Source: Sarcodiotheca gaudichaudii (Eukaryota; Rhodophyta; Florideophyceae; Gigartinales; Solieriaceae). From it: a DNA stretch of 64,000 bases. Shown here piece after piece: positions 32,892 through 41,714 of the stretch; positions within the stretch are counted from its first letter, which is position 1, and every line of letters starts with the position of its first letter. Position numbers and translations under genes: made by a program. The stretch spans positions 1 through 64,000 of the forward strand of contig JAUKVZ010000007.1 in the NCBI GenBank assembly GCA_032355985.1, given 5' to 3'. The notes under the pieces are model-generated. The model made no database searches, was not told the DNA's origin, and was given only the letters and a program-made list of their open reading frames with translations.

Positions 32892-33670
32892 CGCTCTGCG
32901 CGCATTCCATCACGACGGGATATACGAAGGCGCGGCCGGTGCTTTCGGGGCTGAGCGCATCGTTTGAACCGGGAAAGATCTGCGCGATTGTGGGGCCGAA
33001 TGGCGCGGGCAAGTCAACGTTGCTTCGCGCGCTGGCGGGTCAGGCGCCATTGTGGGACGGGCGCATCACGCTGGATGGCGCTTCGATTGATCGGATGGGC
33101 GCGCGATCGCTTGCGGCTTCGATCGCGCTGACGCCTCAGCGGCCGAGTGTGTCGGCGGCGTTTTCGGTTCGCAAGGTGGTGGAGCTTGGGCGGTTTGCCG
33201 TGGGCCGGGATGATGAGGCTGTGGAGCGCGCGCTGGCTCGCATGGATGTGGATGGGCTGGCGGATGCGTGCGTGCATGAGCTTTCGGTTGGTCAGCAGCA
33301 GCGTGTGACGCTTGCACGAGCGATGGCGCAGCTGGATACGAAGGCGGGACAAGGCGCTTGCCGCGTGCTGCTGGCGGATGAGCCGACGGCGGCGATGGAT
33401 CCGAAGCATGAGGTTCGGACGATGGGCGAGCTGCGTCGTCTTGCGCGCGAAGGCGCAGTCGTGGTGATCGTGATGCACGGGCTGGATCTGGCGCTGCGCG
33501 AGGCTGATGATGCGATCGTTTTGAATGAAGCGGGTGAGCTGGAGGCTTCGGGCGCGGCGGGCGAGACGCTCTCGGCGGAGCGGCTGGAGCGTGTCTTTGG
33601 GACGGGGTTCATACGGATTGAATCGCAGGGCGTCAGCGCGTTGATTCCGTCGCCCCGGGCGACCGACTAG
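32888..33670 (+). CDS. ABC transporter ATP-binding protein (FecE/BtuD type)
   Basis: The 260-residue ATPase has Walker A GPNGAGKST (about 37-45), signature LSVGQQQRV, and Walker B CRVLLADEP. GTG 32888 overlaps the permease stop as GTGA, so the two are translationally coupled. It powers uptake through the FecCD permease next to it. Substrate could be ferric siderophore or cobalamin; the window's cobalamin-binding protein is only suggestive. Confidence 0.93.
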   Translation: MTLCAHSITTGYTKARPVLSGLSASFEPGKICAIVGPNGAGKSTLLRALAGQAPLWDGRITLDGASIDRMGARSLAASIALTPQRPSVSAAFSVRKVVELGRFAVGRDDEAVERALARMDVDGLADACVHELSVGQQQRVTLARAMAQLDTKAGQGACRVLLADEPTAAMDPKHEVRTMGELRRLAREGAVVVIVMHGLDLALREADDAIVLNEAGELEASGAAGETLSAERLERVFGTGFIRIESQGVSALIPSPRATD

Positions 33671-33715
33671 AATGGGGTCGCCTTTAATCGATCAACCGGG
33701 AGCCGCCCTCGTCGC

Positions 33716-34429
33716 ATGAACAACAATTTCTGGATCATCCTGATCGCGGTGAGCCTCAGTTTTCTGAGCTGGCTGTTCGGCAAGATTCGCGAGCAGCGAG
33801 AGATTGCGCGGCTTCGGCAGGCTCGGGCGCGGCAGCGTGAAGAAGCGCTGCGCACGGGTCGGGGCGTGCAGACTGAGTCGGTGCAGGTTCGGCAGGCGAC
33901 GCCGCCATCGACGCCTCCGGGGGCGACACCTCAGGAACGGGCGGCGGCGCGGCAGGCGCAGCTCAAGGCGCTTCGCGAGCAGCAGCTTGAGCGGATGCGT
34001 CGTCAGCAGCAGGGCGCGCGTGGCAGCGGCCGCACGGCGCAGGCTCGGCCTCCACAGGCGCGTCCACAGCAGGCGCCGCGATCGACACCCCAGCCGAGCA
34101 TTCGACCGGCGACACAACCGGCGCGCCCGCCTTCGGCGCCTCAGCGAACGACGCGTCGCCCTCAGCAGGCGAGTCGGCAGATCACGGCGGAGCAGATCCG
34201 GGCGATCGAGTTTCGCAAGCGCGAGCAGCAGGAGCAGCGCGAGGAGGCGAAGCGGCGAGAGCTTGCGCGAGCGCAGGCGGCCGCACGGCAGGCGAAGCAT
34301 CACGCCAAAACGCATGGCCCCGCCCTGACGGTTCGTGAGATGCCTGTGACGAGCGAGGATTGGCGTCGGGCGATTCTGCTTTCGGAGGTTATTGCGCCTC
34401 CGCTTTCCCTGCGCGAGCCTGAAGGCTAA
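33716..34429 (+). CDS. Membrane-anchored Gln/Arg/Pro-rich protein
   Basis: A single N-terminal membrane segment (NFWIILIAVSLSFLSWLFG) is followed by about 190 residues of low-complexity Arg/Gln/Ala/Pro sequence with coiled-coil stretches (REQREIARLRQARARQREEA). The C-terminus is a compact motif, TSEDWRRAILLSEVIAPPLSLR, that I associate with similar planctomycete proteins. TAGAAT at 33668-33673 is a likely -10 element and GGGAG gives a ribosome site. It may be an envelope scaffold; function unknown. Confidence 0.68.
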   Translation: MNNNFWIILIAVSLSFLSWLFGKIREQREIARLRQARARQREEALRTGRGVQTESVQVRQATPPSTPPGATPQERAAARQAQLKALREQQLERMRRQQQGARGSGRTAQARPPQARPQQAPRSTPQPSIRPATQPARPPSAPQRTTRRPQQASRQITAEQIRAIEFRKREQQEQREEAKRRELARAQAAARQAKHHAKTHGPALTVREMPVTSEDWRRAILLSEVIAPPLSLREPEG

Positions 34430-34479
34430 GAAGTGAGCGCAGGGCGCCGCCTTCTGCGCTGACGTATACTCGCGCCCGC

Positions 34480-35607
34480 ATGCCGCCCACTACAAGGAAG
34501 AAACGTGCGCAGAAGCGCGCCGGAGACGTGCGTACGGCTCGCCAACGACGCGTTCGCGCCTTGATGCGTGAGTCTCAGTGCGATGCGCTGCTGATCACGA
34601 ATCCGAAGGACATCCGTTATCTGACGGGCTTTCGCGGAGATGACAGCAATGCGCTGCTCACCAGCCGCGGCGTGACGATTGTCAGTGACTTTCGTTTCGC
34701 GGAGGATCTCGAGAAGGTCAAGTCATCGAGCGTTCGCATTCACATTCGCGAAGGCTCGATGGCGCCGGCGCTTGCCAAGGTGGTCGAGGCTTCTCGCGCC
34801 GAGCGCATCGGCATTCAGAGCGAGCATGTAAGCATTGCAGCGCGAAAGACGCTGGTACGGGCGCTGGGGCGCTCGCGTCTTTGCGATACGACCGGGATGC
34901 TTGCCCGGGCGCGCATGGCGAAGGATGAGGCGGAGATTCGTCTGATGCGCAAGGCGGTTCGCATCGCGCAGGATGCGCTTCTGGCGACGCTGGAGACGAT
35001 CGAGCCGGGGCAGAAGGAGATGGAGGTCTGCGCGGTTCTGGAATACGAGATGAAGATGCGCGGGTCGGAGAATCCGGCTTTTGATCCGATCGTGGCGGCG
35101 CGGGCGAATGGCTCGAAGCCGCACGCGACGCCGGGGACGACGCGGATCGCGAAGAACAAGCCGCTGCTGATTGACTGGGGCGCCTGCTGGGACGGGTACA
35201 ACTCGGACATGACGCGAACATTTTGCATTGGATCCTGGCCTCGGAAGATGCGCGAGATCTATGAGATCGTGCTGGAGGCGCATCTGGCGGGGATTGCTGC
35301 GGTGGCGCCGGGAATGCGATGCTGCGACATCGACGCCGTCAGCCGGAAAATTATCACGGACGCTGGGTATGGGGCGGAGTTCGGGCACAGTCTGGGGCAC
35401 GGTCTCGGGCTGGATGTGCATGAAGGTCCGCGGCTTGCTTCGGTGTCGCGTGATGTCCTCGAACCAGGGATGGTGGTGACGATCGAGCCGGGCATCTATA
35501 TTGCCGGGTTCGGCGGAGTCCGGATCGAGGATGACATCCTCGTGACCGAGCGCGGCGGGCGCAACCTCTGTTCACTGCCCAAAGACATTGGATGGGCCAC
35601 GAGATGA
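34480..35607 (+). CDS. M24 metallopeptidase (Xaa-Pro aminopeptidase type)
   Basis: The 375-residue protein has a creatinase-like N-terminal domain (about 25-150) and a pita-bread domain. Dinuclear metal ligands are visible: LIDWGACWDGYNSDMTRTF gives two Asp, GHSLGHGLGLDVHE the His, and TIEPGIYIAGFGGVRIEDD with a second Glu the rest. It removes N-terminal residues before proline in the cytoplasm. TATACT 15 bases before ATG 34480 suggests a very short leader. accB overlaps its stop by 4 bases. Confidence 0.92.
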   Translation: MPPTTRKKRAQKRAGDVRTARQRRVRALMRESQCDALLITNPKDIRYLTGFRGDDSNALLTSRGVTIVSDFRFAEDLEKVKSSSVRIHIREGSMAPALAKVVEASRAERIGIQSEHVSIAARKTLVRALGRSRLCDTTGMLARARMAKDEAEIRLMRKAVRIAQDALLATLETIEPGQKEMEVCAVLEYEMKMRGSENPAFDPIVAARANGSKPHATPGTTRIAKNKPLLIDWGACWDGYNSDMTRTFCIGSWPRKMREIYEIVLEAHLAGIAAVAPGMRCCDIDAVSRKIITDAGYGAEFGHSLGHGLGLDVHEGPRLASVSRDVLEPGMVVTIEPGIYIAGFGGVRIEDDILVTERGGRNLCSLPKDIGWATR

Positions 35608-36077
35608 TTGAACTCGAGAAACTCAAGGAACTTGTTCAGCTGATGGTCGAGAACGACCTTGCGGAGCTGGACATACGAGATGGTGAGGAGTCGGTGACAC
35701 TGACGCGCGCCGGCGCGATTCAGGCGCTGCAGGCGCATCCGCAGATGCATGCGCCGCCTCCGGCGCCGGCGACTGGCGCTGCTCCGGCTGCTGCGCCGCC
35801 TGCGGGCGGGGCTGAGGCGCCTGCGGATGATCCGAGTCTCAAGAAGATCGAATCGCCCATGGTCGGCACGTTCTACACATCGCAGAATCCGGATTCGCCT
35901 CCGTTTGTGACGGTCGGGCAGAAGGTGTCTGCGGACACGGTGGTGTGTCTGATCGAGGCGATGAAGGTGTTCACGGAAGTGAAGGCCGAGTGCAATGGAG
36001 TGATTGATTCGGTGCTGGTGAACAATGGCGACGCCGTTGAGTTCGGCCAGCCGCTCTTTTCCGTGCGTCCCGCGTAA
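35604..36077 (+). CDS. accB: Biotin carboxyl carrier protein of acetyl-CoA carboxylase
   Basis: The 157-residue carrier has IELEKLKELVQLMVENDLAELDI at the N-terminus, an Ala/Pro hinge (about 45-85), and a biotinyl domain with SPMVGTFYTS and the biotin site LIEAMKVF (Lys near residue 117). ATG 35604 overlaps the peptidase stop (ATGA); the earlier in-frame ATG 35592 would add four residues. accC follows 54 bases on, the usual pairing. It carries CO2 between AccC and the transferase. Confidence 0.96.
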   Translation: MIELEKLKELVQLMVENDLAELDIRDGEESVTLTRAGAIQALQAHPQMHAPPPAPATGAAPAAAPPAGGAEAPADDPSLKKIESPMVGTFYTSQNPDSPPFVTVGQKVSADTVVCLIEAMKVFTEVKAECNGVIDSVLVNNGDAVEFGQPLFSVRPA

Positions 36078-36131
36078 GTTCAGGCACATGTGTTCGGCCG
36101 GGCGCCGACGAATGATGGAATCTGAAGCCGC

Positions 36132-37478
36132 ATGCTCAAGCGAGTTCTGATCGCAAATCGAGGCGAGATCGCCATGCGCATCATCCGCGCATGCCGCGAC
36201 CTGGGTGTGGAGACGGTGTGCGTCTATTCAAAGGCGGATGCCGGCGCTCCATACTTGCAGTACGCCGATGAGACGGTGTGTATCGGCAATCCTCCGGCGA
36301 CTGAGAGCTATCTGGACATCTCCCGCATCATCGCGGCGGCGGAGGTAACGAGCGCGGATGCGATTCATCCGGGGTACCCCTTTCTGGCTGAAAACGCCCA
36401 TTTCGCCGAGGTCTGCCGCGACTGCAAGATTGAGTTCATCGGTCCTTCGCCGGAAGCGATGGCGCTGCTTGGCGACAAGGTGTCATGCAAGAAGATGGCG
36501 CGTAAGGCGCGGGTGCCGACGTTTCCGGGATCGGATGATGCGATTGAGGATCCGGAGGAAGCGGCGAAGATTGCAGACAAGATCGGGTATCCGGTGATCG
36601 TGAAGGCCGCGGCCGGCGGCGGCGGTCGCGGGATGCGCATCGTGCGCAATCGTGATGAACTGCAAAAGGCGATCGACGGCGCGGCGCAGGAAGCTGCGGC
36701 GGCGTTTGGCAATGGCGCGGTGTATCTGGAGAAGTTTCTCGAGCATGCGCGGCATGTCGAGGTGCAGGTGCTTGGCGACAAGCATGGCAATGCGATTCAT
36801 CTGTACGAGCGCGATTGCTCCGTGCAGCGTCGGCATCAGAAGCTGATTGAAGAAGCGCCGGCGCCGCATGTGGAGCCGAAAAAGCGCGATGAGGTGTGCA
36901 AGTCGGCGGCGAAGCTGATTCGCAACGCTGAGTATGCGGGCGCGGCGACTGTTGAGTTTCTGCTGGATGATCAGCAGAACTTCTACATGCTGGAAGTGAA
37001 CACGCGCGTGCAGGTGGAGCATCCGGTGACGGAGATGATCACCGGCGTGGATATTGTGAAGCAGCAGATATTGATCGCGTCGGGCGAGGAGCTTCCGTAT
37101 CGCCAGCGCGACATCAAGCCGCGTGGCCATGCGATGGAATGCCGCATCAATGCGGAGGATCCGTCGCGGAACTTCGCGCCTTCGCCGGGCAGGATTGATC
37201 GCTTTGATCCGCCGGGCGGGCTGGGCGTGCGCCTGGATACGCATTGCGTGGCGGGATATCGCGTGCCGACGAACTATGACTCGATGATCGCGAAGCTGAT
37301 CGTGCATGCTGAATCGCGCGACGATGCGATGATGCGCATGCTGCGGGCGCTATCAGAGCTGCACGTCGAGCCGATCAAGACGACGACGAGTCTGCACATG
37401 GAACTGATGCAGAACGCCAGCTTCAAGGAAGGCGGCGTGGATATTCACTTCCTCGAGCGTCTGCTTTCCAGCGACTGA
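36132..37478 (+). CDS. accC: Biotin carboxylase of acetyl-CoA carboxylase
   Basis: The 448-residue enzyme begins KRVLIANRGEIAMRIIRAC and has the glycine-rich ATP loop KAAAGGGGRGMRIV (about 157-170), HVEVQVLGD, QRRHQKLIEEAPA and NTRVQVEHPVTEM (catalytic Arg and Glu). It carboxylates biotin on AccB with ATP and bicarbonate in fatty-acid synthesis. Length and motif order match the family. It ends 9 bases before the convergent CxxCC gene. Confidence 0.97.
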   Translation: MLKRVLIANRGEIAMRIIRACRDLGVETVCVYSKADAGAPYLQYADETVCIGNPPATESYLDISRIIAAAEVTSADAIHPGYPFLAENAHFAEVCRDCKIEFIGPSPEAMALLGDKVSCKKMARKARVPTFPGSDDAIEDPEEAAKIADKIGYPVIVKAAAGGGGRGMRIVRNRDELQKAIDGAAQEAAAAFGNGAVYLEKFLEHARHVEVQVLGDKHGNAIHLYERDCSVQRRHQKLIEEAPAPHVEPKKRDEVCKSAAKLIRNAEYAGAATVEFLLDDQQNFYMLEVNTRVQVEHPVTEMITGVDIVKQQILIASGEELPYRQRDIKPRGHAMECRINAEDPSRNFAPSPGRIDRFDPPGGLGVRLDTHCVAGYRVPTNYDSMIAKLIVHAESRDDAMMRMLRALSELHVEPIKTTTSLHMELMQNASFKEGGVDIHFLERLLSSD

Positions 37479-37487
37479 CGCGCGGCG

Positions 37488-38042
37488 TCACTCCTCACAG
37501 AACAATCGAAGCATCGCGCGCCACTCCATGTAGCGGTAGGCGATGTCATGCGCTTCGTGAATCGCGCGGATGTCGCGAAGGAGATCTTCGTGCAGTGACT
37601 GCTGCCAGTCCTGCGCATCGGGATCGCAGAAGTAGATGCGGCAGCCGAGGGGTTTGATGGTGTGAATGGAGCAGAGGCCGTTGATCTGGAAGGGGCAGCC
37701 GCCGGACTCAAGGGCTTCGTCGATGATGGACCTGGTCAGCGCTAGTGGCGGCGCCGGATCGTCCTGAAGAACGGGAAGCGATGTGGCGCCGGTGTTGATC
37801 TGCTCTCGCGCCGGGGCGCGGAGACGATCAACGGCGTAGGCGGCTTCGAGGCCGGTGACGTAGAGGCGATGCCCCCACTCTTCGAATCGGCAGCAGCGAC
37901 CGGAGGCTTCGCAGCGCGGCTTGCGCTCCTGAATCGCCTGGCCGAGCCGGGCGTAGATGGATTCCAGCGCTGCGGCGATCTCGGGCTTGTGCACGGCCTT
38001 GAGCCAGCGGGCGGCTTCGGCGTGATCGCCATCGGCGGTCAT
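37488..38042 (-). CDS. YkgJ-type CxxCC cysteine-cluster protein
   Basis: The 184-residue protein has the cysteine arrangement of the YkgJ/UPF0153 group: CEASGRCCRF near residue 48, then GGCPFQINGLCSIHTIKPLGCRIYFC in the second half, probably binding zinc or an iron centre. ATG 38042 overlaps the stop of the upstream sister gene (ATGA). The exact role is unknown. It ends convergently to accC. Confidence 0.72.
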   Translation of the reverse strand: MTADGDHAEAARWLKAVHKPEIAAALESIYARLGQAIQERKPRCEASGRCCRFEEWGHRLYVTGLEAAYAVDRLRAPAREQINTGATSLPVLQDDPAPPLALTRSIIDEALESGGCPFQINGLCSIHTIKPLGCRIYFCDPDAQDWQQSLHEDLLRDIRAIHEAHDIAYRYMEWRAMLRLFCEE

Positions 38043-38479
38043 TCGGGCGTGCGATCGCGCTCGATGCGGATCTCCTCGATGGGGATGATCGGCCCCTGCC
38101 CGATGCCCTCGCAGCTTTTGGCCGCCCGCTTCCAGGCCTGCGGGGATTTGAGATTCTCCGGCCAGAATGGCCAGGTCTTGCACTGCATGGGGCGGGCGTC
38201 GTAGAGGCTGCAGATGGCCTTGCCGGGCATGGTGTCGCGATCGAGAAAGACGCAGTCGAGGCCCTCTTCGGTCTGAACTTCGTTGAGGGAGCGTCCTCGG
38301 GGGCCTTCGTGGGTGTATTCGTCGAGGAACTTTTTCACGGAGACGCCGAGCGTTCGGGCGATGTTCTTCGCCTCGTCGTCCGTGAAGGCGACCCAGCCGG
38401 GAGCGCCTGTACAGCAGGCGCCGCACATGGTGCATTCGAAGGTCAGCCCGTCTTTGTACCACTCCGGCTCGTTGGCCAT
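38039..38479 (-). CDS. YkgJ-type CxxCC cysteine-cluster protein
   Basis: The 146-residue product reads FECTMCGACCTGAPGWVAFTDDEA, then CVFLDR and ICSLYDARPMQCKTWPFWP, the canonical CxxC..CC plus C...RPxxC pattern of YkgJ proteins. It is translationally coupled to a second, diverged protein of the same group, so the two may form a heteromer. It is divergent from ftsW with 76 bases between. Function unknown; metal binding is inferred. Confidence 0.8.
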   Translation of the reverse strand: MANEPEWYKDGLTFECTMCGACCTGAPGWVAFTDDEAKNIARTLGVSVKKFLDEYTHEGPRGRSLNEVQTEEGLDCVFLDRDTMPGKAICSLYDARPMQCKTWPFWPENLKSPQAWKRAAKSCEGIGQGPIIPIEEIRIERDRTPE

Positions 38480-38555
38480 GTCTGAAGGATACGGCTTGGA
38501 AAGGGCCGGCGCACGCATCGTTTGCAGATCGACTTCGCCGCCACCCGATAAGCGA

Positions 38556-39836
38556 ATGATGCTTCGCGCCGGGGATGTCATTCTGCTGAGTGTGCTTTCG
38601 CTGCTCTGTCTGGGCGTGGTGATGGTCCAGTCGGCGGGGATGAGCGTGGGCGAGGGCGCCCATGCGGCGACGCTCAGTTCGATCCTGTTTTCGCGTTCGG
38701 TGCTGTATGCGGCTCTGGCGATGGGCGCCCTGCTGATCGCCATGCGCATTCCGATGCATCGGATCATGAAGGCGCGAGGCATCGGGTCGCCCGCCCCGTG
38801 GCTGATGATCGGCATGCTGATCGCCTGTGCGCTGGTGTATGTGCCGGGCGTGGGGCATGAGGTCAATGGCGCCCGGCGCTGGATCGCGATTCCGATGGGC
38901 GGCGCCAGCTTCACGTTTCAGCCGAGCGAGCTTGCCAAATGGGGCGTCGTGGTCGTGGTGGCGTGGATGGGCGCTCACAAGGCGTCGCAGATGCGGAACT
39001 TTCTTGAAGGACTGCTGCCGACGCTGCTCATTGCGGGATTGATCGCGGCGATTGTGACGCTGGAGGACTTCGGCACCGGCGCTTTGATCGTTGCGGTGAC
39101 TGGCATCCTCGTGCTGGCGGCCGGAGCGCGGGTTGTGCATCTGGCGGCCCTGGCGCCGCTGGGCATCTTCGCGCTGGGGCTTGCGATTCTTGCCCGGCCT
39201 TATCGCCTGCAGCGCCTGCTGACGTTTCTTGATCCTTTCGAGGATCCGTCGGGCTCGGGCTATCACATGATTCAATCGATGATCGCCGTGGCCAACGGGC
39301 AGGTGTGGGGCCGCGGGCTCGGGTTCGGCCTGCAGAAGTTCGGCTATCTGCCGGAGGATCGGACGGACTTCGTCTTTGCGGTGATCACGGAGGAGCTTGG
39401 CATCGCGGGCGCGGCGCTGGTGATCTTTCTGTATCTGACGCTGCTGTGGACGGGCTGGCGGATCGTGAAGCGCGAGCGTGAGAATGTGATGCGCCTGATC
39501 GGGCTTGGGATTCTGGCGACGCTTGGCTTGCAGGCGGCGCTGAACCTGGCGGTCGTGACCGGGCTGGGGCCGACGAAGGGAATCGCGCTTCCATTGCTCA
39601 GCGCCGGCGGGACGGGGTGGATTCTCACGGCCGCGTCGCTGGGTCTGCTGATCGGCATGGATCGTCGGCAGCGGCAGGCGTTTACGGCCCGCCAGATGAT
39701 TGAGGCGAAGACGTCGGTGCAGAAGCGCGGCCGGGCGCCAGTCGTCAGACCCGTACAGGAAGAGGAAGAAGCGCCAATGGTGGTCGTGACGCGGCCTGTG
39801 GCGCCTCGTCCGCTGCAGTCAGCCGCGGGATCATGA
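38556..39836 (+). CDS. ftsW: Cell division / shape polymerase, FtsW-RodA (SEDS) family
   Basis: The 426-residue protein has about ten membrane segments and SEDS signatures: NGARRWI (about 104-110), FQPSELAKWGVV with the catalytic-region Glu, and GLPLLSAGGT-like IALPLLSAGGTGWI. These enzymes polymerise lipid II into glycan strands. murG follows with a 4-base overlap, which favours FtsW over RodA. The C-terminal tail of 60 residues is cytoplasmic and basic. ATG 38556 and 38559 are both possible. Many planctomycetes have reduced division gene sets, so its presence is notable. Confidence 0.85.
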   Translation: MMLRAGDVILLSVLSLLCLGVVMVQSAGMSVGEGAHAATLSSILFSRSVLYAALAMGALLIAMRIPMHRIMKARGIGSPAPWLMIGMLIACALVYVPGVGHEVNGARRWIAIPMGGASFTFQPSELAKWGVVVVVAWMGAHKASQMRNFLEGLLPTLLIAGLIAAIVTLEDFGTGALIVAVTGILVLAAGARVVHLAALAPLGIFALGLAILARPYRLQRLLTFLDPFEDPSGSGYHMIQSMIAVANGQVWGRGLGFGLQKFGYLPEDRTDFVFAVITEELGIAGAALVIFLYLTLLWTGWRIVKRERENVMRLIGLGILATLGLQAALNLAVVTGLGPTKGIALPLLSAGGTGWILTAASLGLLIGMDRRQRQAFTARQMIEAKTSVQKRGRAPVVRPVQEEEEAPMVVVTRPVAPRPLQSAAGS

Positions 39837-40963
39837 GCGCATCTAAGCATTCGGGTGATGAGGGCGTGCGCTCGTTCATCTTCGGCGGCGGCGGCACAGG
39901 CGGGCATCTGTATCCGGCGATCGCCATCCGCGAAGCGCTGCTGGAACTGAAGCCCGATGCGCACACGATCTTCGTGTGTTCGGACAAGGCGCTGGATCAC
40001 ACGATTCTTGATGATGAAGGCTTGCCGTGGGTTGCGATTCCCGCGCGGCCCTTTTCCATTCGACCAAAGGCGGCGATCCGGTTGCTGTGGAACTGGGGAA
40101 GGTGCGTTCGCGCAGCGCGCGGGGTGATACGCGAGGAGCGGCGCGCCGGTCGGGCGCCGGTGGTCGTCGCGATGGGCGGATATGTCGCGGCGCCGATTGC
40201 GCAGGCAGCAAAGGTTGAGAAGGCGCCGCTGGTGATGCTGAATCTGGACACGCCGCCGGGCAAGGCGAATCGCTGGATCGCACGGAAAGCTGATCAGGTG
40301 TTCACCTCGGCGCGGGTGGACGATCGGCCGGGCTGGAGTTCGATTGCGCCGATCGTGCGGCGGGCGGCGATGGCTTCGGGCGATCAGAACGCGTGCAAGG
40401 AGCGACTTGGATTCGATCCGTCGCGGCCGCTGCTCTTTATCACGGGGGCGAGCCAGGGGGCGCGATCGGTCAATGCCTTTTTCTGTGCGTTCGTTGAGGC
40501 GCACGCGAAGGCATTTGAAGGCTGGCAAGTGCTGCATCAGTGCGGGCAGTCGGGTGAGGATGAACTAGTCGCGGCGTATGAACGGGCGAAGGTGGATGCG
40601 CGGGTGGTTCCCTACTGCGATGACATGGCTTCGGCATGGGGCGCGGCGGATCTGGCCGTGAGCCGGTGCGGCGCCGGAAGCGTGGGTGAGGTGTGGGCGA
40701 ATGGCGCTCCGACGCTCTTTCTGCCGTATCCGTATCACCGGGATCAGCATCAGCGCCTGAATGCGGCGCCGCTGGAGGAGGCGGGCGGCGCGATGATCGA
40801 GACGGATCACATCGATGCCGAGGCGAACCTGCGATCCATCGGACCGGCGCTGGAATCGCTGCTTGCTGATGCGGATCGACGCCAGGTGATGCGCGATGCG
40901 CTTGGATCGCTGGGGCCGGCCGATGGCGCTCGCGTCGTCGCGGAGCGGCTTGCCTCGATGTGA
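39833..40963 (+). CDS. murG: UDP-GlcNAc: lipid I GlcNAc transferase MurG
   Basis: The 376-residue glycosyltransferase adds GlcNAc to lipid I at the inner membrane face. It has the N-terminal glycine loop FIFGGGGTGGHLYPAIAI (about 14-31), GGYVAAPIAQAA, the second-domain loop FITGASQGARSVN, and the UDP-binding VSRCGAGSVGEVW motif. ATG 39833 overlaps the ftsW stop (ATGA). An N-terminal extension of about 12 residues precedes the usual start. Confidence 0.95.
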   Translation: MSASKHSGDEGVRSFIFGGGGTGGHLYPAIAIREALLELKPDAHTIFVCSDKALDHTILDDEGLPWVAIPARPFSIRPKAAIRLLWNWGRCVRAARGVIREERRAGRAPVVVAMGGYVAAPIAQAAKVEKAPLVMLNLDTPPGKANRWIARKADQVFTSARVDDRPGWSSIAPIVRRAAMASGDQNACKERLGFDPSRPLLFITGASQGARSVNAFFCAFVEAHAKAFEGWQVLHQCGQSGEDELVAAYERAKVDARVVPYCDDMASAWGAADLAVSRCGAGSVGEVWANGAPTLFLPYPYHRDQHQRLNAAPLEEAGGAMIETDHIDAEANLRSIGPALESLLADADRRQVMRDALGSLGPADGARVVAERLASM

Positions 40964-41078
40964 CCCCATTGGGCGTGTGCGGCGACGGTTCTTCCCGGAC
41001 GCGCCGAATCCCGCCTGAAGGCCCTGAGAAACGGGTCGGACGCGCAGTTTTCGCACATTGCAGTGCTACACTGTGGTG

Positions 41079-41714
41079 GTGACGACCGAGCCCGACAATC
41101 CGTCACATGCCAATCCTGAGCAAAGCCGGACGCTTGCGCACGCCGTTCGTTGTGTCGTTTTGACGACGAACGGTCCGGCGCCGCGCGATCTGATCGGCTC
41201 GCTTCAGCGACGCGATGTCGACGTGACGGAGGCGAAGGATGTCTTCGGCGCGATGGCGGCGGTGCTCGATCTGCTTCGATCCGGCGCTGATGATCAGCCC
41301 GTCGGATTGATCGCCGTGGATCCTGCTGCGATCGCTCGTGCTGATGAGCTGCTTCGCGCGATTGAGCGGACGTGTCCGCACGTGGCGCGCTGGCGGTATG
41401 ACGAGAAGGCGAAGGAGCGGCTGGCCGCGTGGCGCATTGAGGCGCCGGCTGAGAAGCCGCAGGTCGTGGTTCGCAATGGCGCGGCGATCAGTTCGGGCGT
41501 TGCGCCCAGCGCTGCCCCCCCTGCTCTGCGACTTGCCGGCGGCGATATGGATGAGCATCACAGCGCTCCTGAATCAGACGCCGAGCCGGAGATCGAATCG
41601 CTCGAAGAAGAGGCCAGTGCGCACAGTGTGCTGACGCCGGAGGAGCTTGCGATGCTTCTTTCCGATCCATCGGATGAGGATCGCGCGGGCCCGGTGCGAG
41701 GCGCCGACGCATGA
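41079..41714 (+). CDS. Unknown protein coupled to a diguanylate cyclase
   Basis: The 211-residue protein has a small alpha/beta N-terminal part (RCVVLTTNGPAPRDLIGSLQRRDVDV, about 25-105), like a receiver-domain fold without the acidic pocket. An acidic C-terminal tail ends LTPEELAMLLSDPSDED. The likely GTG at 41079 is preceded by TACACT at exactly -12; in-frame GTG codons at 41073 and 41076 are alternatives. It overlaps the GGDEF gene by 4 bases and so probably works in the same signalling step. Confidence 0.6.
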   Translation: MTTEPDNPSHANPEQSRTLAHAVRCVVLTTNGPAPRDLIGSLQRRDVDVTEAKDVFGAMAAVLDLLRSGADDQPVGLIAVDPAAIARADELLRAIERTCPHVARWRYDEKAKERLAAWRIEAPAEKPQVVVRNGAAISSGVAPSAAPPALRLAGGDMDEHHSAPESDAEPEIESLEEEASAHSVLTPEELAMLLSDPSDEDRAGPVRGADA

